From: Solirubrobacterales bacterium
GTDB lineage: Bacteria; Actinomycetota; Thermoleophilia; Solirubrobacterales; Solirubrobacteraceae
Assembly (NCBI GenBank): GCA_019240655.1
Contig: JAFAXX010000024.1
Coordinates: forward strand, 1 to 34,957
Length of the DNA: 34,957 bases
Reading direction: 5' to 3'
Below, one piece after another: positions 23,652 to 32,193 of this stretch (the stretch's first letter is position 1; each line of letters opens with the position of its first letter). Under the pieces are notes generated by a model. That model saw only the letters and a program-made list of their open reading frames with translations. It made no database searches and was not told the origin of the DNA. Both the position numbers and the translations under genes were made by a program.

Positions 23652-23793
23652 GCGCTGAGCGCATCGGCCCCGCCGCCGCAAGCGCTGAGCGCGTCGGCCC
23701 CGCCCCCGGAGGCGCTGAGCGCGAGGGCACGCAACCGGAGGCGCTGAGCGCGTCGGCCCCGCCGCCGGAGGCGCTGAGCGCGAGGGCACGCAA
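23652..23793 (-). repeat. Five tandem ~30-bp repeats between PBP stop and infA
   Basis: Units start at 23652, 23682, 23712, 23741 and 23771, each opening GCGCTGAGCGC. Two variant interiors occur: units 1, 2 and 4 continue with a TCGGCCCCGCC-type sequence, and units 3 and 5 with GAGGGCACGCAA. In PBP order (minus strand) the variants therefore run B-A-B-A-A. The last unit touches the PBP stop codon (23794-23796). Confidence 0.92.
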
Positions 23794-26031
23794 TCAGTGC
23801 GTCTTGACCCCGGCCCCGCCGGTGCCGCCGCTATTCCCGCCGCCATTGGCGCTGCCGCCGGCAGCCCATCCGCCGGGGATGGCGCCGCTACCCGAGGCGG
23901 CGCCGCCGGGGTGGCCGCCCGCCGTGGTCCCTGTCCCGGTGCTTGTCCCAGCCCCGGAGCGGCTCGCCCGCGCGGGGCTCGGCGCCGGCTGGGCGTACAC
24001 AGTCGGGTTGCTGTACGGGCTCGTGTAGGTCGGGCCGGTGGTCGTGCCGTTTGAGTTCTGGTTGGGATTCTGGAAGACCGGGCCGTTGCCGGCGGAATGG
24101 GGACCGGTGAACGGGCCGCCATAGAACGGGTCGTTGGGCTGCGTGAAGTCACCGCAGTAGCCGTTGCTGGCCTGCGCCATGAAGTCGTGCCAGATCGGCG
24201 CCGCCAGCGTGCCGCCGAAGCCGTCGCCCATCGGGACGTTCCCCTCCGGATAGCCGACCCAGACCGCGGTCGACAGCTTCGGCGTGTACCCGACGAACCA
24301 CGCGTTGGCGAGGTTCTCGGCGGTGCCGGTCTTGCCCGCCGCCGGACAGCCGTAGCCCGCCGCCGTCCCTGTCCCGCTCTGAATCACGCCCTCGAGCACA
24401 CTCGTCGCGGCGTACGCCTCGCCGTCGGAGAACACGCGTGTGTGCGGCGGATTGCCAAGGCTGTCGACGCGGCCGTTCGGAAACATGACGTGGTCGAGGA
24501 TCGTCGCCGGGACGTGCGAGCCGCCGTTTGCCAGGGTCGCGTAGGCATCGGCCATCTCGAGGGGGGTCACGCCGTTGCCGACACCGCCGATCACCTCGGC
24601 CGGGTTGCCCTGAAGGGGCGAGGTGATCCCCATCGCGTGCGCCATGGCGTCGAACTTGTCCATCCCGAGGTCGACCGCGAGCTGCGCGAACACGGTGTTG
24701 TCGGAGACGATCGTCGCCTTGGTGATATTGATCGTGCCCTGGTAGCTCTCCTCGGCGGTGTGGACCGACCACGCTGGTTCGGAGGGCAGCCACCCGGCTG
24801 GGAGGTACTGCGAGACGTAGTTGGTCTGACCGGGGTCGCCGTGGTAGTCGTGAATCAACGTCATCAGGGCGAACACCTTGAACGCCGAGCCTGGCTGACG
24901 CGAGCCCTGGGTGGGATAGAAGAACTTGGTCTGGCTGTAGTCCGAGGTCGAGGCCATCGCGACGATGTGGCCGTTGGACGGGTCGACGGTGGCCAGCGCC
25001 GCGGCCGGGTTGCCCGCGCCGCCTTCGTGTGCGAGGACCGCATTCCGCGCCTCCTGCTGGAGATTCAGGTCGATCGTCGTGTAGACCTTGAGCCCGCCGT
25101 CCTCCACAGCCTTGAGCCCGTACTTATCGATCAGCTGCTGCTGGACATAGTCGAACACGTACGGCTCGCGGCGGATGTTGTAGGAGGTGTTGTGCTGGAC
25201 CTGAAGCGGCTGGCGCGCGACCGCGTTGGCGAGGCTCTGGCTGATGTAGTGCGAGGCGACCATCGCCTGCAGCACCTCGTTGCGGCGCTGCTTGGCCAGA
25301 CCCGGAGCGAGGAACGGGTTGTACTCCGATGGGGCCTGCGGCAGCCCGGCGAGCAGCGCCATCTGGGCCAGGTTGAGCTTGCCGACCGGCTTGTTGAAGA
25401 AGATCTCCGACGCGGCGCCGGCGCCGCGAGCCGTTTCGCCGTCGACGGTCCCGTAGGGGGCGTCGTTCAGGTAGGTGTTGAGGACCCAGTTCTTGGTGTG
25501 GTTGCTCTCGAGCTGCTCGGCCAGCTTGGCCTGCACGATCTTGTACTTGAGGTCATGCCGGACGGCGTACTGGGGCGGCATGTACATGTTGTCGACAAGC
25601 TGCATGGTCAGCGTCGAGGCGCCCTGCAGCGATGCGCTGCCGCCGAACACGTCACGGATCCCGGCGCGAAGAATCCCCTGGTAGTCGAGCGCGCCGTGTT
25701 GGAAGAACCGACGGTCCTCGATTGCCACCGTCGCCTGCTTCATGCGGTTGGGAATCTGGCTGCCGGGCACATTGCGGAACACGATGTCCGAGTGGATGTA
25801 CCCGAGCGGTGTCCCGTCGGAGGCGAAGATCTCCGAGAGCGCGTGGGGCGTCCGCGGCGTCAGCTGCTTTAGGTCGGGCGCCGAGTTGGCTGCCGCGACG
25901 ACCCAGCCAACCGCCGCTGCGGCACCCAGCATCAACGCCGTCATCGCCAGGACGACCATGACCAGCACCACCCGTCGCACTGGGTGGCCGCGGTGGCGCG
26001 TGCGGCGCTTCTGTCGTTCGCGTCGTCTCAT
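23794..26031 (-). CDS. Class A penicillin-binding protein (GT51 and transpeptidase)
   Basis: The product has 745 residues. A basic cytoplasmic tail precedes one transmembrane helix (about 20-48). The GT51 glycosyltransferase domain has catalytic E105 in [21 protein letters not shown] (138-149) and [20 protein letters not shown] (219-238). The transpeptidase has S382-x-x-K385 (PGSAFK), S443-D-N445 and K567-T-G569. A 110-residue tail rich in Gly, Ser, Thr, Pro and Asn follows. It polymerises and crosslinks peptidoglycan outside the membrane. The frame is open for another 1.7 kb upstream, but the ATG at 26031, just before the transmembrane helix, is the sensible start. A TACACT -10-like box lies at 26104-26099. 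The stop is followed directly by a 30-bp repeat array. Confidence 0.94.
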   Translation of the reverse strand: MRRRERQKRRTRHRGHPVRRVVLVMVVLAMTALMLGAAAAVGWVVAAANSAPDLKQLTPRTPHALSEIFASDGTPLGYIHSDIVFRNVPGSQIPNRMKQATVAIEDRRFFQHGALDYQGILRAGIRDVFGGSASLQGASTLTMQLVDNMYMPPQYAVRHDLKYKIVQAKLAEQLESNHTKNWVLNTYLNDAPYGTVDGETARGAGAASEIFFNKPVGKLNLAQMALLAGLPQAPSEYNPFLAPGLAKQRRNEVLQAMVASHYISQSLANAVARQPLQVQHNTSYNIRREPYVFDYVQQQLIDKYGLKAVEDGGLKVYTTIDLNLQQEARNAVLAHEGGAGNPAAALATVDPSNGHIVAMASTSDYSQTKFFYPTQGSRQPGSAFKVFALMTLIHDYHGDPGQTNYVSQYLPAGWLPSEPAWSVHTAEESYQGTINITKATIVSDNTVFAQLAVDLGMDKFDAMAHAMGITSPLQGNPAEVIGGVGNGVTPLEMADAYATLANGGSHVPATILDHVMFPNGRVDSLGNPPHTRVFSDGEAYAATSVLEGVIQSGTGTAAGYGCPAAGKTGTAENLANAWFVGYTPKLSTAVWVGYPEGNVPMGDGFGGTLAAPIWHDFMAQASNGYCGDFTQPNDPFYGGPFTGPHSAGNGPVFQNPNQNSNGTTTGPTYTSPYSNPTVYAQPAPSPARASRSGAGTSTGTGTTAGGHPGGAASGSGAIPGGWAAGGSANGGGNSGGTGGAGVKTH

Positions 26032-26226
26032 CGAGGACTGTGGCGGAGCGGCGCCGCGGCGAGAAGTGAGCGGGCTCGGCGCCGAGACTCGACCGGTGAG
26101 TGTAGCTACCCGGGTTTTTCGGGCCGCCCGGCCCGGCTCCTTCCGGCTGACCGGCCGGCTTATTAACTCGAAGCCCGCCGGCTCTGGCGCTTTCGCGCCG
26201 TTGTTCGGCGCGTCGAGCCCGGCCGG

Positions 26227-26913
26227 ATGATCGCGGCCGGCGTGCGAGCCGTGCTGCTCGACGCGCTCGGCACACTCGTCCGACTCGACCCGCCGGCACC
26301 GCTGCTCCGAGTGGAGCTGCGCGAGCGGTTCGGCCTCGAGGTGAGCGAGGCCGACGCCGCGGCGGCGCTCGCCGCCGAGATCGCCCACTACCGCGCCCAC
26401 CTCGACGAGGGAAGGGACCTGGCCGCGGTGGCCGCGCTGCGCGGCCGCTGCGCCGAGGTCCTGCGGGCGGCGCTCCCGCCCTCCGATGCCCTCGCCGCGG
26501 TGGACGGCGACGCGCTCACCGACGCCCTGCTCGCGTCGCTGCGCTTCAGCGCCTATGCGGACGCCGCCCCGGCCCTGGCCGCGCTCGAGCAACTCGGCCT
26601 GCGCCTGGTGGTGGTGAGCAACTGGGACGTGTCGCTTCACGAGGTGCTCGAGCGCCTTGGCCTCGCCGCGGTGCTCCACGGCGTGCTCACCTCGGCCGAG
26701 ATCGGCGCGCGCAAGCCGGCCGCGGAGATTTTCAACCGGGCCCTCAGCCTTGCCGAGGCCGGTGCGCACGAGGCGGTCCACGTCGGCGATAGCCTCGATG
26801 AGGATGTTGCGGGTGCGCGGAATGCCGGTATCACGCCGGTCCTGGTGAAGCGCGACGGCGGCGCCGGGCCGCGCGAGGTCACCACGATCGCCAGTCTCGG
26901 CCAGCTCGCCTGA
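26227..26913 (+). CDS. HAD-superfamily hydrolase
   Basis: The product has 228 residues. Motif I is VLLDALGTLVRL with nucleophile D12; the usual second aspartate of DxDGT is replaced by leucine, as in some HAD-IA members. A helical cap follows (about 20-110). Motif II is VVVSNWD, motif III the lysine in GARKPAAEIFNRAL, and motif IV HVGDSLDEDVAGARNAG. The family covers phosphatases and dehalogenases; loss of the second motif I aspartate makes ordinary phosphatase activity less certain. It is divergent from the PBP gene. The stop codon region is tandemly repeated four times. Confidence 0.88.
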   Translation: MIAAGVRAVLLDALGTLVRLDPPAPLLRVELRERFGLEVSEADAAAALAAEIAHYRAHLDEGRDLAAVAALRGRCAEVLRAALPPSDALAAVDGDALTDALLASLRFSAYADAAPALAALEQLGLRLVVVSNWDVSLHEVLERLGLAAVLHGVLTSAEIGARKPAAEIFNRALSLAEAGAHEAVHVGDSLDEDVAGARNAGITPVLVKRDGGAGPREVTTIASLGQLA

Positions 26914-26976
26914 GCCTCGGCCAGCTCGCCTGAGCCTCGGCCGGCTCGCCTGAGCGTCGGCCGGCTCGCCTGAGCG
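26897..26976 (+). repeat. Four tandem 20-bp repeats containing the HAD gene stop codon
   Basis: Units 26897-26916 and 26917-26936 are identical (TCGGCCAGCTCGCCTGAGCC). Units 26937-26956 and 26957-26976 are identical to each other and differ from the first pair at two bases. Each holds the CTCGCCTGA that ends the HAD gene in unit 1. Pairwise identity suggests a doubling of a doubled or diverged unit. Confidence 0.95.
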
Positions 26977-27012
26977 ACGACTCCTCGGCCACGCCGTAAC
27001 CTCATCGTTGGA

Positions 27013-27900
27013 GTGCCGAGCCTGCCGCCAACTGACGCGATTGCCCCGTCCCCGTCGCCCCCCGACGCACCGAGCGAGTCGCTGCGCGAACGCGACCAGG
27101 TGCCGTGGCCGCTGTGGACGGCGCCCGCGGGCGTCGTCCTCGGGCTTGCGCTCGGGCTCGTCGGCAGCATCGTGGTCGCCGTGGTGGCCGCGATCGGCGG
27201 CTCGACCCTCGCCCATCCGACACCGGCGGTCAGCATCCTCGGCGACCTGCTCTTCGACCTCGGCTTCGTGGCGGCGGCGATCTACCTCGCGCGGGTCAGC
27301 AGCCGCCCCCGGCTCGCGGACTTCGGCTTCCGCCCGGTGAGTCCCGCGCTGGCGGTCGGGGCGGTGGCGCTGGCAGGCATCGGCTACTACCTCATCACCG
27401 CGATCTACGCGAGCCTGTTCCGGTTGCACGGGAGCGACAAGCTCCCCAGTGAGCTGGGCGTCACCAAGAGCACGGCCGCGCTCATCGCGGCGGCGGTGTT
27501 CGTCTGCGTGATCGCCCCGGTCTGCGAGGAGTTCTTCTTCCGCGGGTTCATCTTCGGGGCCCTCCGCCGCTGGCGAATCGGGTTCGCGGGTAGAAGCCTC
27601 GGACCGTGGATCGCGGCGGTGATCACCGGGATCCTGTTCGGTCTCGCCCACACCGGCTCGGCGTCTCCTCAGTATCTCCTGCCGCTCGGGTTCCTCGGGT
27701 TCGTCCTCTGCCTGCTGCGCTGGCGCACCGCATCGCTGTATCCGGCAATGGCGCTTCACTCGATCAACAACTCGCTCGCGCTTGGGCTCAACGAACTGCA
27801 TTGGGGCGCGCCGGCGATCCTCGGGCTGATGGCTGGTTCGATCGCCGTGATCTCGGCGCTCACCGGTCCGCTCGGCGCGCGCTCGCCGCGCCTGGTCTAA
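27013..27900 (+). CDS. CPBP-family intramembrane metalloprotease
   Basis: The product has 295 residues with about seven or eight hydrophobic helices after a Pro and Ser-rich N-terminus. The CPBP (Abi/CAAX-protease-like) motifs are present: CEEFFFRGF (E172, E173, R177), GLAHTG (H213) and ALHSINNSLAL (H249, N252). These coordinate zinc within the membrane. Members process prenylated proteins or peptides, or protect against bacteriocins; the substrate here is unknown. The start is a GTG at 27013; TAACCT (26997-27002) lies 10 nt before it and there is no usable Shine-Dalgarno sequence. It follows the HAD gene across the 20-bp repeats and precedes pyrE. Confidence 0.9.
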   Translation: MPSLPPTDAIAPSPSPPDAPSESLRERDQVPWPLWTAPAGVVLGLALGLVGSIVVAVVAAIGGSTLAHPTPAVSILGDLLFDLGFVAAAIYLARVSSRPRLADFGFRPVSPALAVGAVALAGIGYYLITAIYASLFRLHGSDKLPSELGVTKSTAALIAAAVFVCVIAPVCEEFFFRGFIFGALRRWRIGFAGRSLGPWIAAVITGILFGLAHTGSASPQYLLPLGFLGFVLCLLRWRTASLYPAMALHSINNSLALGLNELHWGAPAILGLMAGSIAVISALTGPLGARSPRLV

Positions 27901-27940
27901 CGCTTGTCGTTACGGTGATCGGGTCGACGTCTACTACTGA

Positions 27941-28012
27941 GTCGGGTCGCCGTGGACACTGAGAGGGCCGCCCGCGGTCGGGTGGCCGTGGACACTGAGA
28001 CGGCCGCGCGCG
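27941..28012 (+). repeat. Tandem 36-bp duplication carrying the pyrE start codon
   Basis: Units 27941-27976 and 27977-28012 differ at three bases. Each contains GCCGTGGACACTGAGA, so the GTG start context is present twice, 12 codons apart and in frame. The duplication either extends the PyrE N-terminus or leaves the first start as an alternative. Confidence 0.9.
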
Positions 28013-28548
28013 AGCGCCTGCTGGCGGAGCTGCGCGAGCATGCGCTGGTGATCGGCACGGTCGTGCTCACCAGCGGACGGACGGCCGAGTACCTGGTCGA
28101 CGCCAAGCGGGCGATCCTGCGCCGCGCCGGCTTCCAGGCGCTGTCCGAGCTGGTGGCGGGTCAGGCGCGGCAGTGGGGTGCCACCGCGGTCGGGGGAATG
28201 ACGATGGGCGCGGACCCGATCGCCTGCGCCGCGCTCGCCGGCGGCGCCGACGTGAAGGCGTTCTTCGTCCGCAAGGAGGTCAAGGCGCATGGCCTCGCGC
28301 GGCGGATCGAGGGACCGCTGCTCGCGCCCGGTGACCGGTGCATGCTCGTGGAAGACGTCGTCACGACCGGAGGCTCGACCATCCGCGCCGTCGAGGCGGT
28401 GCGCGACGAGGGTCATCAGGTCTGCGGCGTGCTCGCGATCTGCGACCGGCTGGCGGGCGGGGGGGAGGCGATCGCACGGGCCGCCGGCGCCCCCTACCGG
28501 GCGCTGACCACGATCGACGAGGTCTACCCGCAGCGCCCTGATCGCTGA
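27952..28548 (+). CDS. pyrE: Orotate phosphoribosyltransferase
   Basis: The product has 198 residues from the first GTG, or 186 from the second (27988). It transfers the phosphoribosyl group of PRPP to orotate, forming OMP in pyrimidine synthesis. It shows LTSGRTAEYLVDAKRAILRR, VGGMTMGADPIACAALAG, FFVRKEVKAHG with the catalytic lysines, and the PRPP loop MLVEDVVTTGGSTIRAV. The domain begins after the duplicated leader (LLAELREHALVIG), so both starts are compatible; the shorter fits the family length better. The first 12 codons arise from the 36-bp tandem duplication. No ribosome-binding site is visible before either start. Confidence 0.95.
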   Translation: MDTERAARGRVAVDTETAARERLLAELREHALVIGTVVLTSGRTAEYLVDAKRAILRRAGFQALSELVAGQARQWGATAVGGMTMGADPIACAALAGGADVKAFFVRKEVKAHGLARRIEGPLLAPGDRCMLVEDVVTTGGSTIRAVEAVRDEGHQVCGVLAICDRLAGGGEAIARAAGAPYRALTTIDEVYPQRPDR

Positions 28549-28808
28549 GGTTTGGGGCCTCGCTTCGCTCGGCGTCCGTGGGGCCGGCTACTCCGGGCGG
28601 TTCCAGGTCGCCCGGCTGCGGTCTCTCGGGTTCTAGGTCTAGGCCGGCGGCCCGCTTTTCTTTCGCGGTACGCGTCGCCGGGCCGCTCACCGGCCCTTTC
28701 AGCGCCCAATTCGAGGCAGTCCTACGGACAAGGGCTGCGGCCGAAGGCCGCGGGCTGAGGCGCCAGCCGTAACCCAGCCGGCCGACAGCAGTCTCGCCCA
28801 CACCCGCG
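28549..28808. other. Intergenic region between convergent pyrE and the membrane protein gene, with hairpin
   Basis: This 260-nt stretch holds no supported gene. A perfect 6-bp hairpin GCGGCC-GAA-GGCCGC lies at 28737-28751 and could end transcription from either side. A shorter GGCC-rich stem followed by TTTTCTTT occurs near 28650-28665, on the pyrE side. The sequence CGCTTCGCTCGGC near 28562 also occurs in the 26-bp repeats at 17309. Confidence 0.45.
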
Positions 28809-30248
28809 TCACCGCGGCAACGCGCGGCACTGGGGCCGGCGCTGGTGCAGTGCCTGCAGCCGCCAGCCGCCGCGAGCCAGCGGCGTGAACAGGACGATCG
28901 GACGGCCGCGACGGATCGCCGGTCCGTATTTGAAGCCGACCCGGGAGACGTTCACACGAAGCGTCCAGGCCAGAACGGTCTGGTATTCGAGCCGGGTCAG
29001 CGGCTCGCCGCAGGCTTCGAAGCGGGCGGGGCCGCCGTGGCGGGAGACCACCGCGGCCAGGCTGTCGATGCTGGTGGTGCGCACGCGCTCCACGCGCAGG
29101 TCACGGCGCTCGTTCCGGGCGCGGGAGACCGTCGCCGGCACGAGGCTGCCCGCCGCCACCGCCACCAGCGCGATCGCCGCCCACCCGGCGGCGCGGGACA
29201 CGCGCGGGCCATCCGCGAGCAGACGGCCGACCGCCACTCCGGCGAGCACCACCATCACGCCGGCCGCCTCGAACATGTAGCGCCCGAGCCCTGGCCACCC
29301 GTGCAGCGCGAAGGCGATCTCGATCGCGACCCAGGCCACCACCCCGGCCGCCAGGGCCAGCGTGGTCCGGTCCCGGCGCCAGGCTGCCAGGCCGACGGCG
29401 AGAAGCGCGGCGAGCTCGACCGCCGGCTCGTGCAGGTCGAGGAAGCGGCCGATCGTCCCCAGCACCTGGTTGCTCTCGAGCCGGCGGCCGGAGCCCATCG
29501 CGTTGCTGGCGGCCACGAACGCACTTCGCGAGGTGAGCGCGGGGACGCCGAACCACAGCAGCACGATCACCGCCGCGCCGGCGAGCAGCTGCCAGCGCAT
29601 CGAGGGCATCGCCCGCCACGCCCAGATCGCGTACAGGCCAAGGAACGGCCAGACCTCGGGCCGGCCGAGCGCCGCCAGCGTGCCGAAGGCAAACGCCGCG
29701 CGGCGATGGCCGGCGAGATGCAGGTAGACCGCCCCGAGGCACACCGAGACGATCATCGGATCGGACTGGAAGCTCAGGATGTAGTGCGGGTAGTCCGCGA
29801 TCCCGAGCAGCGCGAGGCTGGCGAACACCGCCGCCGCCACCGCCGGCAGGCGGCGCTCGGGCGTCGCGCCGGTTAGCCGGTAGGCGATCGCGCCGGCGAA
29901 GACCACGCCGCTCAGCGCCACCGCGACCGCGGTGATCATCCACAGCCACAGCTCGTAGTGGCCGAACAGCGCGTAGGGCACGGTGAACACGTACGGCAGC
30001 GGCTTCCACGACGGCGCCGCGTTGGTGTCGAGCGAGCCCGCGAGCGTCTGGTGGCCCCAGACCATCCAGCCGTAGGGGTCGAAGCCCGGCCGGGTGCGCG
30101 CCCACAGCACTGTCACCGTGGAGAGCGCCAGTAGCCCCAGTGCGATCGCGACCGCCGGACGGCGGCGGACGCCCTCGGCCACGCCGGGGCGCGCCGCGCG
30201 GCGCCGGTCCTCGCCGGCCGGTGCGGGCGTCTGCTGAACCGTCGCCAT
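28809..30248 (-). CDS. Polytopic membrane protein, GT-C-like, paralogue 2
   Basis: The product has 479 residues with about ten hydrophobic helices. After the first helix comes ARTRPGFDPYGWMVWGHQTL, an acidic-containing loop as in GT-C glycosyltransferases, then SWKPLPYVFTVPYALFGHYE, HYILSFQSDPMIV, LGRPEVWPFLGLY, AFALHGWPGLGRYMFE and a soluble C-terminal segment (ACGEPLTRLEYQTVLAW, RPIVLFTPLARGGW). The 30260-31831 neighbour has the same blocks, so they are tandem paralogues. The frame stays open into the neighbour, but the ATG at 30248, just upstream of the hydrophobic core, is the natural start. Lipid-linked sugar transfer is inferred from topology only. Confidence 0.82.
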   Translation of the reverse strand: MATVQQTPAPAGEDRRRAARPGVAEGVRRRPAVAIALGLLALSTVTVLWARTRPGFDPYGWMVWGHQTLAGSLDTNAAPSWKPLPYVFTVPYALFGHYELWLWMITAVAVALSGVVFAGAIAYRLTGATPERRLPAVAAAVFASLALLGIADYPHYILSFQSDPMIVSVCLGAVYLHLAGHRRAAFAFGTLAALGRPEVWPFLGLYAIWAWRAMPSMRWQLLAGAAVIVLLWFGVPALTSRSAFVAASNAMGSGRRLESNQVLGTIGRFLDLHEPAVELAALLAVGLAAWRRDRTTLALAAGVVAWVAIEIAFALHGWPGLGRYMFEAAGVMVVLAGVAVGRLLADGPRVSRAAGWAAIALVAVAAGSLVPATVSRARNERRDLRVERVRTTSIDSLAAVVSRHGGPARFEACGEPLTRLEYQTVLAWTLRVNVSRVGFKYGPAIRRGRPIVLFTPLARGGWRLQALHQRRPQCRALPR

Positions 30249-30259
30249 AGCCGCAGCCC

Positions 30260-31831
30260 CTACCGGGACCGGATGAGGAGGCCGCCGGGGTGGTGGCGCG
30301 TGATCGCGTAGGTGGCGTTCAGGCCCCGGCAGCGGCGCACCTGGCGCGCCTTGGTGTGCACGGTGCGGACCGCCCAGCCCCCGCGGGGGACCGGCGCGAA
30401 CAGGACGATGGGGTAACGCTGGTGGAGCTCGAAGTTCGGGCGGTGCCCGACGTAGCCGACGTCCAGCCGCGTCATCCAGGCCAGTGCGCTGACGTACTCG
30501 ACGTCGGCCACCGGTTCGCCGCAGTTGCGGATGTGGCGGTAGCCGCCGAGCGTGTTGATCGTGGTCTGCAGCAGCGCCAACTCGTGCGTGCGGCCGCGCT
30601 CGTGGCGGAGATCGAGACGCTCGGTGCGCATCCGGGCGAGCGCGCCGGGGACGAGCGTGGCGAGCAGGACCACGACCACGGGGACGCCGGCCCAGCGCGG
30701 CAGCCCACGGCGTAGACGAGGCGCGCCCGCAAGCAGCAGGCCGACGCCCACCCCGGCCAGCGCCGCGGCGACCGCGGCGGGCTCCATCACGTAGCGCGGC
30801 AGCGCCGGCCACCCGTGCAGCGCGAACGCGATCTCGACGATCACCCACAGAACCGAGCCGGCGGCCAGGCAAAGCACGACCCGGTTGCGGCGCACGAAGG
30901 CGACGGCGACCGTGAACAGCGCGGCGATCCACACCGGCAGGTACTCGAGCTCGGTGAAGCGGCCGACCGTCCCCGTGACCTTGTTCTGATGAAGCTCCCG
31001 GGGCGAGCCCTCGGCCAGCTGGCCGGCCACGAACGGCCGGTGGTTGGTGATCGTCGGGATGCCGAACCACATGAACGCGACGAGCGCCCACCCGGCCACG
31101 AGCAGCCAGCGCATCGACTGGCTCCGCCGCCACATCCACAGCGAGTAGAGCCCGAGGAACGGCCACGCCTCCGGGCGGCCGAGCGAGGCGAGCGTGCCGA
31201 GGGCGAAGGCCAGGCGCGGGCGCCCCGAGAGATGGCTGTCGATCGCCGCCAGCGTGAAGGCGACGATCATCGGGTCGGTCTGGACGCTGAGGATGTAGTG
31301 CATGTAGTCCTCGAGCCCGAGCACCGCGGCGCCGGCGAACACCGCCGCCGCCACGGGCGCGAAGCGCCGCCACGGCCCGGTGGCGAGCTCGCCGCCGCGC
31401 GTCTCAGTGCCGCCGGCGCCGGGGAAGGCGACGGTCAGCCGGTAGGCGATCCGCCCGGCAAAGATCGCGCCGCTCAGCGAGATCGCCACGCAGGTGATCA
31501 TCCACAGCCACAGCGCGTAGTGGCCGGCCACGGCGAACGGCACCGTGAACAGGTACGGAAGCGGCTTCCACGACGGCGCGCCCCCGAGATCTAGGCTGAG
31601 GTGGAGCGTCTGATAGCCCCACACGAGCCAGCCATAGGCGTCGTAGCTCGGGCGCGTGCGCGCCCACACGAGTAGCGCCGCCGACAGCAGGACGAGCCCC
31701 ACCGCGGTCGTCCACCACGGATGCCGGCGCATGAACCCGCGCAGGGTCCACGGGACGGGCGCGGGCGTAGGCGTATGGTCCAGCGCCGCCGACCTCGCGG
31801 CGGGTGGGGCTTCTAGCGTGCTTTCAGACAC
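30260..31831 (-). CDS. Polytopic membrane protein, GT-C-like, paralogue 1
   Basis: The product has 523 residues from a GTG start. A Pro and Ala-rich cytoplasmic N-terminus precedes the first helix (about 40-58), followed by ARTRPSYDAYGWLVWGYQTL, SWKPLPYLFTVPFAVAGHYA, HYILSVQTDPMIV, LGRPEAWPFLGLYSLWMW, FALHGWPALPRYVMEPAAV and a soluble C-terminal part with CGEPVADVEYVSALAW, VLFAPVPRGGW and a longer tail than its paralogue. It has about ten helices. An 11-nt gap separates it from the downstream paralogue, so both are likely cotranscribed. TACCGT (31849-31844) may be its -10 box. Function unknown; a glycosyltransferase of the GT-C fold is the best guess. Confidence 0.82.
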   Translation of the reverse strand: MSESTLEAPPAARSAALDHTPTPAPVPWTLRGFMRRHPWWTTAVGLVLLSAALLVWARTRPSYDAYGWLVWGYQTLHLSLDLGGAPSWKPLPYLFTVPFAVAGHYALWLWMITCVAISLSGAIFAGRIAYRLTVAFPGAGGTETRGGELATGPWRRFAPVAAAVFAGAAVLGLEDYMHYILSVQTDPMIVAFTLAAIDSHLSGRPRLAFALGTLASLGRPEAWPFLGLYSLWMWRRSQSMRWLLVAGWALVAFMWFGIPTITNHRPFVAGQLAEGSPRELHQNKVTGTVGRFTELEYLPVWIAALFTVAVAFVRRNRVVLCLAAGSVLWVIVEIAFALHGWPALPRYVMEPAAVAAALAGVGVGLLLAGAPRLRRGLPRWAGVPVVVVLLATLVPGALARMRTERLDLRHERGRTHELALLQTTINTLGGYRHIRNCGEPVADVEYVSALAWMTRLDVGYVGHRPNFELHQRYPIVLFAPVPRGGWAVRTVHTKARQVRRCRGLNATYAITRHHPGGLLIRSR

Positions 31832-31927
31832 GAGAAGCCGACGACGGTAGCACGCGCGGTGGTGGGAAAAGCCTTAGCAAACGCGCGCGTACGCTCCTCG
31901 GGAAGCCGACTGGCAGAGTGCGTCTCA

Positions 31928-31999
31928 TGCCCCCGGCAGGAATCGAACCTGCATCCCGCGCTTAGGAGGCGCGTGCTCTATCCATTGAGCTACGAGGGC
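31928..31999 (-). tRNA. tRNA-Arg (anticodon CCT)
   Basis: On the minus strand the cloverleaf folds fully. The acceptor stem GCCCTCG pairs with CGGGGGC (one G-T pair). The D arm is GCTCAATGGATAGAGC. The anticodon stem CGCGC/GCGCG encloses CTCCTAA, so the anticodon is CCT and reads AGG. The T arm is GCAGG-TTCGATT-CCTGC, with discriminator A. The CCA end is not encoded. Confidence 0.97.
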
Positions 32000-32109
32000 G
32001 GGTCTGGATGAGGGTATCCGGCCGCCACGCCGCCACGCCGCGGCGTCGCGCCACGCGCGGGGACCTCATGCGCGCCGGCCAACATTGATTGCGGCCGGGT
32101 TAATCCGGG

Positions 32110-32138
32110 ATGACAGCGGCGGCGCGGTGTGGTATCTC
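32110..32138 (+). promoter_or_regulatory. Candidate promoter of the ABC transporter genes
   Basis: ATGACA (32110-32115), 17 nt and TATCTC (32133-32138) give a recognisable sigma-70-type promoter, with the start of transcription expected near 32145. The leader of about 45 nt carries a possible nine-codon open frame. The 32000-32110 segment between the tRNA and this promoter shows nothing else. Confidence 0.42.
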
Positions 32139-32163
32139 CCCGGTCGGTGGATGGAGGCATTTG

Positions 32164-32193
32164 GTGCGTCGCATAGAACATGACGCCCGATGA
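32164..32193 (+). CDS. Possible nine-codon leader peptide upstream of the permease
   Basis: GTG at 32164 follows GGAGG (32153-32157) by 6 nt. It encodes VRRIEHDAR and ends in a TGA that overlaps the permease ATG (ATGA). The permease itself has no Shine-Dalgarno sequence at normal spacing, so its translation may depend on termination of this leader. It is also possible that the leader is accidental. Confidence 0.3.
   Translation: MRRIEHDAR

Noticed and set aside
23652-23793. CRISPR-like array upstream of infA
   Set aside because: The ~30-bp units are directly adjacent with no unique spacers, and no cas gene is present.
26032-27801. Minus-strand extension of the PBP frame antisense to the HAD and CPBP genes
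   Set aside because: The extension lacks any domain, runs antisense to two well-supported genes, and the transmembrane start of the PBP is at 26031.
28361-28801. 146-codon minus-strand frame overlapping the pyrE 3' end
   Set aside because: It is antisense to the conserved PRPP-binding part of pyrE and continues into a hairpin-bearing intergenic region without a domain.
28809-31373. A continuous minus-strand frame of 854 codons that would fuse both membrane proteins
   Set aside because: The upper half is an out-of-frame reading of the 523-residue paralogue with Arg, Gly and Ala-rich nonsense sequence. The real protein begins at ATG 30248.
31928-32189. Integrated element at the tRNA-Arg gene
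   Set aside because: No integrase, no direct repeat of the tRNA 3' end was seen nearby, and the adjacent genes have normal composition.
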